From Candidatus Zixiibacteriota bacterium (GTDB taxonomy: Bacteria; Zixibacteria; MSB-5A5; GN15; FEB-12): a DNA stretch of 5,481 nucleotides. Position numbers and translations under genes: made by a program. A model generated the notes under the pieces. The model did not search any database. It was not told where the DNA came from and was given only the letters and a program-made list of their open reading frames with translations. Below are positions 1 through 5,481 of this stretch, in pieces. Position 1 is the first letter of the stretch; each line of letters starts with the position of its first letter. Location of the stretch: positions 3,721 through 9,201 of the forward strand of contig JACZYS010000094.1 in the NCBI GenBank assembly GCA_022570975.1, read 5' to 3'.

Positions 1-1
1 G

Positions 2-232
2 TACTTGATCCCTCTTCCCAATACCGGAATTAAATTTTATGGTTCGGCAGGGCCAACTTTATTATTTTCAAAAGGCGGAGTTAACAACAATGACAGCGAA
101 CTCGGATTGACTCTGTCGGCCGGTATGAAAATACCGATGAAAAATATGAAAAGATATATGATAGAGGCTCGTTTTGGATTTGGCGGTTTACCAGATACAA
201 AAATAAGCTTTGCTTTGCTTTTTTCCATTTAG
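2..232 (+). CDS. C-terminal fragment of an outer-membrane beta-barrel-like protein (5' end outside window)
   Basis: The reading frame is open from the first full codon (TAC at 2-4) to the TAG at 230-232, giving about 76 visible residues. A TTG codon at 5 could be read as a start, but no Shine-Dalgarno precedes it and the frame continues to the window edge, so I treat this as the end of a longer gene. The visible part has short stretches alternating polar and hydrophobic/aromatic residues, split by Gly/Asn/Asp-rich turns (for example GGVNNNDSELG). It ends in two strand-like segments, YMIEARFGFGG and TKISFALLFSI, which resembles the closing strands of a small outer-membrane barrel. The last residue is Ile rather than the classical terminal Phe. 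The barrel assignment rests on pattern alone, with no family motif seen; a secreted beta-rich protein is the alternative. It converges on the minus-strand gene that ends at 264. Confidence 0.6.
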   Translation, partial: YLIPLPNTGIKFYGSAGPTLLFSKGGVNNNDSELGLTLSAGMKIPMKNMKRYMIEARFGFGGLPDTKISFALLFSI

Positions 233-236
233 TCAA

Positions 237-261
237 TGATATTCTTAATCAAAGAATATCA
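237..261. terminator. Perfect 10-bp inverted repeat between convergent genes (possible bidirectional terminator)
   Basis: TGATATTCTT (237-246) and AAGAATATCA (252-261) are exact reverse complements around a 5-nt loop (AATCA). The hairpin lies 4 bp after the stop of the barrel-like gene and 2 bp past the stop of the convergent NTF2-like gene, where a shared terminator is expected. The stem is AT-rich and no long T-run follows on either strand, so it is not a textbook intrinsic terminator. It may instead act as a 3'-end stabilising hairpin. Confidence 0.45.
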
Positions 262-263
262 AA

Positions 264-653
264 CTAATCAGTTGGGATCATTCCGATATGAGAACCAGCC
301 TGTATCCATCCACCATCTTTGCGAATATATATATCAATAGATCTTAATGGAATGGAATGAGATTTACCGTCATCATCAGCAAAATCATACCTTGCAATGT
401 AATAGACGACGGCTAAGTCTCCATGTATCTGAATTTCATTGTCAATAATTTCGAACCCTGTTCCTCTAAAATTTTTCAGAGAATGCTCCACCTTTTCCAT
501 GTAATCATCAATCCCTCTTTCAATTTTGGTGCTCGGTAAAAGAAAACCAACCCAATCATCGGTATGAGCTTTCTTAATTGCTTTTCTGTCTTGTTCCAGA
601 AAAGACTTAAAAATTCTATGGATGTGGTTCAAAATTTCTTCTTCGTCTGACAT
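264..653 (-). CDS. NTF2/SnoaL-like (DUF4440-type) small protein
   Basis: This encodes a 129-residue protein when started at the ATG at 653-651. An upstream in-frame GTG at 680 would add nine residues, but the ATG has a well-placed AAAGGAA and the GTG has none. The length and layout fit the cone-shaped NTF2-like fold: an N-terminal helix (EEEILNHIHRIFKSFLEQD), a short helix with a Trp-containing turn (KKAHTDDWVGF), an amphipathic helix (DDYMEKVEHSLKNF) and then beta strands. It ends in the family-typical pattern of a strand (SIDIYIRKDGGWIQAGSHIG) that resembles the 'R..-K-dG-W-i-..-H' end of SnoaL/DUF4440 domains. No signal peptide or membrane segment is seen, so it is probably cytoplasmic. 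Family members range from polyketide cyclases and isomerases to plain ligand-binding proteins, and the substrate cannot be told here. It stands alone, divergent from the trmO-like remnant and convergent with the barrel-like gene. Confidence 0.85.
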   Translation of the reverse strand: MSDEEEILNHIHRIFKSFLEQDRKAIKKAHTDDWVGFLLPSTKIERGIDDYMEKVEHSLKNFRGTGFEIIDNEIQIHGDLAVVYYIARYDFADDDGKSHSIPLRSIDIYIRKDGGWIQAGSHIGMIPTD

Positions 654-658
654 ATCAA

Positions 659-665
659 TTCCTTT
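659..665 (-). promoter_or_regulatory. Shine-Dalgarno of the NTF2-like gene, decides its start
   Basis: On the minus strand AAAGGAA (plus-strand TTCCTTT at 659-665) sits 5 nt before the ATG at 653-651. It lies inside the nine-residue extension that a GTG start at 680 would give, so the ATG is preferred. Confidence 0.7.
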
Positions 666-773
666 CAGAATCAGTTTCACGTATTTTTGATTACATCAAA
701 TAATAAATGTTCAATCATTCTCCAATAACATTTTTTTCAAATATCAATTCTAATATCACTTCTTGACAATTCA

Positions 774-992
774 TTGCTCCAATCAACAAATTATATATGG
801 TCATGCCTTCTTGGTGTTACCATCTGCAAGATTCTGAAAATTGATGGAAACAAGTTGTATCTAAATGGTTTGGATGCCATAAACAGCACCCCCATAATTG
901 ATATCAAACCGTGGGCAAAAGAGTTTGGTCCAAGAGGGAAAATCAAACAACCAGACTGGATGACTGAGATGATGAAAGAATATTGGGAATAA
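774..992 (+). pseudogene. Truncated 3' remnant of a TrmO/TsaA-type tRNA methyltransferase gene
   Basis: The frame from TTG at 774 to TAA at 990-992 encodes 72 residues. From about residue 12 on (LLGVTICKILKIDGN, then LYLNGLDAINSTPIIDIKPW, then PDWMTEMMKEYW) it matches what I know of the C-terminal part of the TrmO/TsaA/YaeB family. These proteins N6-methylate t6A37 in tRNA using S-adenosylmethionine. The family block GLDAIDGTPVLDIKP is kept almost unchanged. The preceding RPNPIG-like motif and the whole N-terminal SAM-binding part are missing. Upstream in this frame there are only about 15 non-matching codons back to a TAA at 726-728, and no Shine-Dalgarno precedes the TTG. The piece is too short to form the family's beta-barrel, so I read it as a 5'-truncated relic. 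The alternative is a real small protein reusing this domain end. Confidence in the homology is good; confidence that it is dead is moderate. Confidence 0.7.
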
Positions 993-1016
993 AAAATTTG
1001 TTTTCAATTTTTTCCC
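985..1016 (+). terminator. AT-rich hairpin at the end of the trmO-like remnant
   Basis: AAAAAATT (991-998) pairs exactly with AATTTTTT (1006-1013) around a 7-nt loop. GGG (985-987) and CCC (1014-1016) can close the base after a 3-nt bulge on the left. The stem overlaps the remnant's stop codon. It could be the leftover terminator of the original methyltransferase gene, but the stem is AT-dominated and only a short TTT follows the base, so support is weak. Confidence 0.3.
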
Positions 1017-1240
1017 TTTAAGTTTCAACGTTTTGTCTGGTAAGTATCCAAAAGCTGAAGAAAATTAGTAGAAACAAAATTGTCATAATTAAATTTGTCG
1101 CTTACCCGGTCAAATTCCAATCTAAGTCCTTAATAGTCAACAAATAATCACATCTCTGATATTTTTCATCCTTGCCTTAATTTGACGATTACTCTATATT
1201 CATAATTATTAATTTATTCAATTTGTTCAAAGGAGTATAA
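993..1240. other. AT-rich intergenic leader before the kinase gene, no gene seen
   Basis: These 248 bp contain no coding frame with a plausible start and ribosome binding site on either strand. No family-like peptide could be recognised when it was read through. The stretch holds the tail of the hairpin described at 985-1016, A/T runs, and a TTGACG hexamer at 1182-1187 that could be a -35 element. The best -10-like matches lie at poor spacing: CATAAT at 1201-1206 is 13 nt away and TATTAA at 1207-1212 is 19 nt away. The kinase promoter must lie here or further upstream unless transcription reads through from the remnant, but I cannot place it with confidence. Confidence 0.5.
1229..1235 (+). 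promoter_or_regulatory. Shine-Dalgarno of the kinase gene
   Basis: AAAGGAG at 1229-1235 lies 5 nt before the ATG at 1241. It is a near-perfect anti-16S match and fixes the start of the kinase at MPLAEGSKLG, just ahead of the first kinase strand. Confidence 0.8.
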
Positions 1241-3916
1241 ATGCCCTTAGCAGAAGGAAGTAAGTTAGGACCATATGAAATTATATCTCTCACCGGTTCC
1301 GGTGGAATGGGAGAGGTTTATAAAGCCAAAGATACAAGACTTGATAGAATTGTAGCTATCAAAGTTCTCCCTCCTGAATTGACATCTAACCCGGATATCA
1401 AACTGCGCTTCGAACGAGAAGCCAAATCAATATCAAGTTTAAACCATCCCAATATTTGTATATTGTTTGATATAGGCAATCAGGATGGGGTAGAATATCT
1501 GGTCATGGAATTCCTTGAAGGTAAAACTCTTTTTGAAAGACTTCAGGAAGGACCTCTCACTAATGATGAACTGATAAAATATTCACTACAGATAGTTGAT
1601 GCCTTAGATAAAGCTCACAAGCAGGGTCTTATACATAGAGATTTAAAGCCGTCGAATGTCATGCTCACCAAAGAGGGAGCCAAGCTCCTAGATTTTGGAT
1701 TAGCTAAACTCCAAGCTCCTGTAACTGGCTTAGGCGGCAACTCAGACGTCACCAGAACGACCACGCCGTTAACAGAAAAGGGGTCTATAATTGGCACTCT
1801 CCAATATATGTCTCCGGAACAGTTAGAAGGAGAAGAAGCCGATTCCAGATCAGATATCTTCTCATTTGGAGCAATGCTTTATGAGATGGTGACCGGCAAA
1901 AGAGCATTTACAGGTGGCAGCAAAGCATCATTAATAGCATCAGTCTTAAAAGAACAGCCTAAGGCAGTATCTGAGATCCAACCGCTTGCGCCTCCCATGT
2001 TTGAACGCATCATCAAACAATGTCTTGCCAAAGATAAAGATGACCGCTGGCAGACCGCCGGAGATTTAAAACATGCTATCGAGTGGATAGCAGAGGGTGG
2101 TTCACAAGTAGGAATTCCAAGAACTGTTTCAAGAAAAAGAAAACTCAGAGAACGTGTAGGCATTTCATTAACTTTTGTACTTCTACTTTCAACACTGTAT
2201 CTGGGCTATGAATACGCCATGAACGCCATGCAACCGCAGGAAGTTGTAAAGTCATACATCAACCCTCAGGAAGGATTCAGGTATGCAAATTATGTTGGCG
2301 GTCAGTTTGCCCTTTCTCCGGACGGAACAAAACTGGCCTATGCAGCAGTTGACACAACAGCCGGATCAAAGAGACAATTATGGATTCAGTCTCTAAATTC
2401 TCTCTCGGCCATATCTCTTCCCGGAACGGAAAACGCCCGTTTCCCCTTCTGGTCACCGGACAGCCGCTATGTAGCTTTTTTTGATGATAATAATCTGAAA
2501 AAGATTCTTGCTACCGGCGGCCCGGCATTGACGCTTTGTAAGGCTGACCAGGGAAGAGGCGGAAGCTGGAACAAAGAAGGCCTCATCTTGTTTTCACCGG
2601 AACAAGATGAAGTGATCCATAAAGTCGCTTCAGCAGGCGGTGAATCAGTTCCCATAACGGTCAAGGACACAATCTTTGACGACTATACTCACCGCTGGGT
2701 GCAGTTTATGCCCGATGGTGATCACTTCATCTTTCACGCCAGAACCGGGAGTCCAGGTGGTTCAGACAAAGATGCTACCTGTCTTTCTTCACTTTCAGAA
2801 GGAAAAGTTACCCGGCTTTTTAAGGCCAGGTCAAACGCTGTCTATGCCAACGGACATATTCTTTATAACAACGAAAATATTTTGATGTCAATCGGATTTG
2901 ATGAAAATTCATTTGAATTAATAGGAGAGGCCGTTCCCCTTGCTGAAAAAGTGTCATATATCAAGCGCTGGAGCAAAGGCATTTTCACAACTTCAAATAA
3001 TGGCAAACTTATTTATCGCTCCGGAGAAGTAGCCTCAGGTTCACAGCTTTATATTCAAAATCGTCAGGGGGATATATTGGATTCTGTTGGAAGTAAGGAA
3101 ACTCAATATGTGCCGGCTCTCTCACCGGACGAAAAATTTGTAGCCTCAGAAATAACCGATGAAGGCAGCAGCAAAGTTGATATCTGGATTTATAATCTCC
3201 AGCGGGGCATAAAAACTCGCTTCACTTTTGACTCAACTGACCAATCTGCCTCCGTTTGGTCGCCGGATGGTTCACAAATAGCATTTGCTCACGAAAAGGA
3301 AAATGGAGGCATAGACATAGTTGTAAAAAACTCAAACGGAACCGGAAAAGAAAAAATATTATATGAGTCTGAATATGAATCCTTTCCTTTTAGTTGGTCT
3401 TCTGATGGAAGATTTATTGCATTCATGATAGATGAACCGAACTACGGAAACGATATTTGGATACTTCCTTTAGATACAACCAAAGAAGCTTATCCGTTTC
3501 TAAATACTCCCTTTCAAGAACTACTTCCTATGTTTTCTCCAGATGGTAGGTGGCTGGCATACTTTGCGAACGAATCAGGTAAAATGGAAGTATATGTGAC
3601 CGCATTTCCTCAAGCTGGAAGCAAGTGGCAGGTTTCAATAAACACGGGGGTCGCCCCCCGCTGGTCTGCCGACGGCAAAGAGCTGTTTTTTGTAAACGAT
3701 ATAAATAATATGTTATCGGTTGCTGAAGTTGACGGGACTGGTTCATCATTTGAAGTCGGAAAAGTGACCGAGTTATTTAAACTCAATACAACTCAGGGAA
3801 CAGGGTTTGATGTTTTCAAAGACGGACAAAGATTCTTGACAAACCAACTTGGGGAGACCAAAAACGAGTCACCTGTAATCTTAGTCCAAAACTGGCCGGC
3901 AGAATTAGAAGAATAA
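1241..3916 (+). CDS. Transmembrane Ser/Thr protein kinase with C-terminal PD40/TolB-like beta-propeller
   Basis: This 891-residue receptor-like kinase has an N-terminal Hanks-type domain (about 12-282) with every catalytic landmark: glycine loop GSGGMGEVYKA (19-29), VAIK lysine K41, helix-C glutamate E60, HRDLKPSN with catalytic D134 and N139, DFG at 151-153, SPE at 191-193, helix-F D205 and the late Arg R269. It is an RD kinase, and its Thr-rich activation segment (TRTTTPLT, 171-178) suggests control by autophosphorylation. A basic stretch (298-305) precedes one membrane helix (about 306-324), so the positive-inside rule puts the kinase in the cytoplasm and the rest in the periplasm. Residues about 345-880 carry repeated PD40-type blade motifs (SPDG or variants at about 359, 405, 490, 628, 674, 720, 766 and 809) with W-I/V strand partners such as DIWIYNL and DIWILPL, as in a six- to eight-bladed propeller. 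Such propellers bind peptides or other ligands in TolB relatives; the ligand and the substrates here are unknown. It is followed after 26 bp by the dehydrogenase gene, probably in one operon. Confidence 0.95.
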   Translation: MPLAEGSKLGPYEIISLTGSGGMGEVYKAKDTRLDRIVAIKVLPPELTSNPDIKLRFEREAKSISSLNHPNICILFDIGNQDGVEYLVMEFLEGKTLFERLQEGPLTNDELIKYSLQIVDALDKAHKQGLIHRDLKPSNVMLTKEGAKLLDFGLAKLQAPVTGLGGNSDVTRTTTPLTEKGSIIGTLQYMSPEQLEGEEADSRSDIFSFGAMLYEMVTGKRAFTGGSKASLIASVLKEQPKAVSEIQPLAPPMFERIIKQCLAKDKDDRWQTAGDLKHAIEWIAEGGSQVGIPRTVSRKRKLRERVGISLTFVLLLSTLYLGYEYAMNAMQPQEVVKSYINPQEGFRYANYVGGQFALSPDGTKLAYAAVDTTAGSKRQLWIQSLNSLSAISLPGTENARFPFWSPDSRYVAFFDDNNLKKILATGGPALTLCKADQGRGGSWNKEGLILFSPEQDEVIHKVASAGGESVPITVKDTIFDDYTHRWVQFMPDGDHFIFHARTGSPGGSDKDATCLSSLSEGKVTRLFKARSNAVYANGHILYNNENILMSIGFDENSFELIGEAVPLAEKVSYIKRWSKGIFTTSNNGKLIYRSGEVASGSQLYIQNRQGDILDSVGSKETQYVPALSPDEKFVASEITDEGSSKVDIWIYNLQRGIKTRFTFDSTDQSASVWSPDGSQIAFAHEKENGGIDIVVKNSNGTGKEKILYESEYESFPFSWSSDGRFIAFMIDEPNYGNDIWILPLDTTKEAYPFLNTPFQELLPMFSPDGRWLAYFANESGKMEVYVTAFPQAGSKWQVSINTGVAPRWSADGKELFFVNDINNMLSVAEVDGTGSSFEVGKVTELFKLNTTQGTGFDVFKDGQRFLTNQLGETKNESPVILVQNWPAELEE
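3645..3660. repeat. GC-only 6-bp hairpin inside the kinase gene
   Basis: CGGGGG (3645-3650) and CCCCCG (3655-3660) are exact reverse complements around the loop TCGC, within an otherwise AT-rich gene. The site encodes the start of the last propeller blade (TGVAPRWSADG), so the protein sequence is sensible and the structure may be incidental to codon choice. Confidence 0.5.
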
Positions 3917-3933
3917 TTGATTTGGAGTAAATT

Positions 3934-3937
3934 GGAG
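3934..3937 (+). promoter_or_regulatory. Shine-Dalgarno of the aldehyde dehydrogenase gene
   Basis: GGAG at 3934-3937 sits 5 nt before the ATG at 3943. A second TTGGAG occurs 10 bp upstream (3922-3927), making a short direct repeat of TTGGAG in the 26-bp gap. The nearer copy has normal spacing and is the likely working site. Confidence 0.7.
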
Positions 3938-3942
3938 AAAAT

Positions 3943-5382
3943 ATGAACGAGAATTTTAAGCTATATATCCCCGGTGCAAAATCAACCAATGAAACCATGA
4001 CTGTTTATGCACCATATGATAACTCAGAAATTGCTACAGTACCAGTCGCAAACGAAGCCGCCGTTGAAAAAGCGCTGGAAAACGCCCATAAAATCGCAGT
4101 CGACAGAGATCTTTGGCTGTCGGCGCCAAAAAGAATAGAAATCTTGGAGAAAACAGCCGCCATTATCAAAGAAAAAACAGACTATCTGGCCACAGAGTCG
4201 GCCCGCGAAGGAGGCAAACCTTTAATCGACTCCAAAGTAGAAGTTATCAGGGCAATTGATTCCGTCAAAATATGTATAGAGACCTTAAGAACGCAGTCCG
4301 GAAGTGAAATCCCAATGGGTTTAAATGCATCTTCCATGAATAAACTGTCAGTCACCAGAAAAGAACCGATAGGTGTTGTGGCAGCAGTCAGCGCATTCAA
4401 CCACCCCGTCAATTTAATTGCCCATCAGGTTGCTCCGGCCGTAGCCTGCGGTTGTCCGGTAATCGTCAAACCTGCTGAAGACACTCCGCTGTCATGTTTT
4501 AGGTTTATAGAAATCTTATATGAAGCCGGCTTGCCGGAAGAATACTGCCAGGCGTTCGTAGTAAATGACTTAAATGTTGCCACCAAATTCGTAACAGACA
4601 GCAGGGTCAAGTTCTTTTCCTTTATTGGCTCGGCCAAAGTAGGATGGATGCTGCGCTCAAAACTCGCTCCCGGTGCGCGTTGTGCTCTAGAGCATGGGGG
4701 AGCTGCCCCGGCAATCGTTGCCGCCGATGCCGACTTAGAAAAAGCAATCCCGCAATTAATAAAAGGCGGACTGTATCATGCCGGACAGGTTTGTGTTTCG
4801 GTTCAGAGAATTTTTGCCGATAAATCAATTGCAAAATCTCTTGCGGAAAAACTGGCCAAAGAAGCCTCCAAGCTCAAAGTAGGTAACCCGGTATTGCCGG
4901 AAACAGAAATTGGACCATTGATTCGTCATGGTGAAGTAGACAGAGTAGAGCAGTGGGTGAACGAGGCCGTTGACTCAGGTGCCGAGCTATTAACCGGAGG
5001 GAAAAGGATTTCTGACTCATGTTATGAATGCACCGTTTTGTATAATCCCCCTAAAGAGAGCAAAGTTTGCCGGATGGAAATTTTTGGTCCGGTCATTGTT
5101 ATCATTCCATTTGAGAATTTGGACGATGCTATCAAAAAATCGAACTCATTGGAATTTTCATTCCAGGCATCTATTTATACAAGAGATATAGATACGGCTA
5201 TGAAAGCATACAAACACTTGAACGCTTCAGCTGTAATGGTCAATGAGATGACCGCTTTTAGAGTGGACTGGATGCCATTTGCGGGCCTGAATATTTCTGG
5301 TCTGGGTATTGGGGGTATTCCTTATACTATGCACGATATGCAGACAGAAAAAATGTTGGTGATTCGGTCAGAAGAATTATAA
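3943..5382 (+). CDS. NAD(P)-dependent aldehyde dehydrogenase family protein
   Basis: At 479 residues this has the usual length for the ALDH superfamily, which oxidises aldehydes to carboxylic acids with NAD(P)+ in the cytoplasm. Expected residues are present: oxyanion-hole Asn N153 (SAFNHP), cofactor-binding K176 in KPAEDTPLS, the Rossmann turn FIGSAKVG (227-234), general base E250 (LEHGGAAP), nucleophile C284 (GQVCVSVQRI) and the EIFGP motif with E379 and F381. The C-terminal end, PFAGLNISGLGIGG then PYTMHDMQTEKML, fits the non-acylating branch that includes lactaldehyde, sulfoacetaldehyde, phosphonoacetaldehyde and glyceraldehyde-3-phosphate (GapN-like) dehydrogenases. I cannot choose a substrate. 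Two differences from the textbook are LEHGG for LELGG and PFAG for PFGG. There is no signal peptide. The start is the ATG at 3943 with GGAG 5 nt ahead; the N-terminus (LYIPGAKS...TVYAPYDNSEIATVP) matches the family's first strands, so the gene is full length. It is 26 bp downstream of the kinase gene and probably co-transcribed with it. Confidence 0.93.
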   Translation: MNENFKLYIPGAKSTNETMTVYAPYDNSEIATVPVANEAAVEKALENAHKIAVDRDLWLSAPKRIEILEKTAAIIKEKTDYLATESAREGGKPLIDSKVEVIRAIDSVKICIETLRTQSGSEIPMGLNASSMNKLSVTRKEPIGVVAAVSAFNHPVNLIAHQVAPAVACGCPVIVKPAEDTPLSCFRFIEILYEAGLPEEYCQAFVVNDLNVATKFVTDSRVKFFSFIGSAKVGWMLRSKLAPGARCALEHGGAAPAIVAADADLEKAIPQLIKGGLYHAGQVCVSVQRIFADKSIAKSLAEKLAKEASKLKVGNPVLPETEIGPLIRHGEVDRVEQWVNEAVDSGAELLTGGKRISDSCYECTVLYNPPKESKVCRMEIFGPVIVIIPFENLDDAIKKSNSLEFSFQASIYTRDIDTAMKAYKHLNASAVMVNEMTAFRVDWMPFAGLNISGLGIGGIPYTMHDMQTEKMLVIRSEEL

Positions 5383-5389
5383 AAAGCAA

Positions 5390-5481
5390 TTAGTATTCTT
5401 CGCTCTTAGTATGAATTATTGCAACTTCCTCATTTATTGTTTCTTCATCAACATTATGGCGATTAAGTATTGAAATAATTA
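5390..5481 (-). CDS. Probable C-terminal end of an unidentified gene running in from the right edge
   Basis: On the minus strand one frame is open from the window edge to a TAA (plus-strand TTA at 5390-5392), giving about 30 residues: ISILNRHNVDEETINEEVA and then IIHTKSEEY. The other two minus frames carry stops within the first few codons from the edge. The peptide is rich in Glu with charged residues, as expected of a real soluble C-terminus, and its stop lies 7 bp from the stop of the dehydrogenase, a normal convergent arrangement. Thirty codons is short enough for chance in AT-rich DNA, and no family is recognisable. Confidence 0.4.
   Translation of the reverse strand, partial: IISILNRHNVDEETINEEVAIIHTKSEEY

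Noticed and set aside
763..798. Consensus TTGACA (763-768) followed by TATATA-like sequence (792-797) as a plus-strand promoter
   Set aside because: The spacing is 22-23 nt, well outside the normal 16-18 nt, and the element would drive only the truncated trmO-like remnant.
1074..1098. Imperfect inverted repeat ACAAAATT ... AAATTTGT as a possible operator
   Set aside because: It is AT-only apart from one C/G pair, has a mismatch, and similar matches are expected by chance in this AT-rich leader.
1879..2163. 94-codon minus-strand open frame inside the kinase gene
   Set aside because: It lies wholly opposite the well-supported kinase domain, has no recognisable motif, and looks like a shadow frame.
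2310..3680. Recurrent short DNA similarity (ccggacgg-like) suggesting a repeat array
   Set aside because: The recurrences encode the SPDG motif of propeller blades; spacing is irregular and the DNA between copies is unrelated, so this is protein-level repetition, not CRISPR or a DNA satellite.
4622..4834. 70-codon minus-strand open frame opposite the dehydrogenase active-site region
   Set aside because: The plus-strand frame carries the conserved catalytic Glu and Cys here; the minus frame is low-complexity and lacks a ribosome binding site.
5413..5460. Short plus-strand frame starting ATG after the dehydrogenase
   Set aside because: It has only about 20 codons with no Shine-Dalgarno and overlaps the more plausible minus-strand C-terminus.

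Overview
The window is a chromosomal stretch, AT-rich overall, from a Gram-negative bacterium. The envelope is suggested by the tail of an outer-membrane beta-barrel-like protein at the left edge and by a transmembrane protein kinase whose C-terminal half looks periplasmic. Ser/Thr kinases fused to TolB/WD40-like (PD40) propellers are common in Acidobacteriota, Ignavibacteriota/Calditrichota-like lineages and several uncultivated phyla. The sequence alone does not allow a firmer placement.

Layout, left to right. Bases 2-232 (+) are the 3' end of a beta-barrel-like gene. It converges on a small minus-strand gene for an NTF2/SnoaL-like (DUF4440-type) protein (264-653), with a perfect 10-bp inverted repeat between the two stops that could end transcription from either side. 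Next comes a 587-bp stretch without an intact gene (654-1240). It holds a truncated 3' remnant of a TrmO/TsaA-type tRNA methyltransferase gene (about 774-992), an AT-rich hairpin just after it, and AT-rich leader DNA before the kinase gene.

The main unit is a two-gene, same-strand pair. The first gene (1241-3916) encodes an 891-residue receptor-like Ser/Thr protein kinase: an intact Hanks-type kinase domain, a basic juxtamembrane stretch, one membrane helix and a large PD40 beta-propeller. The second (3943-5382) follows after only 26 bp with its own Shine-Dalgarno and encodes a 479-residue NAD(P)-dependent aldehyde dehydrogenase with all catalytic residues. The spacing suggests co-transcription. 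Whether the kinase senses or controls anything linked to aldehyde oxidation is inference only. At the right edge, an open minus-strand frame (5390-5481) looks like the C-terminus of another gene converging on the dehydrogenase.

I see no CRISPR array, rRNA, tRNA, insertion sequence or phage gene, and no clear sign of a wholly new system. The points most worth a second look are the decayed trmO-like gene, the kinase-dehydrogenase pairing, and the unusual active-site flanks of the dehydrogenase.
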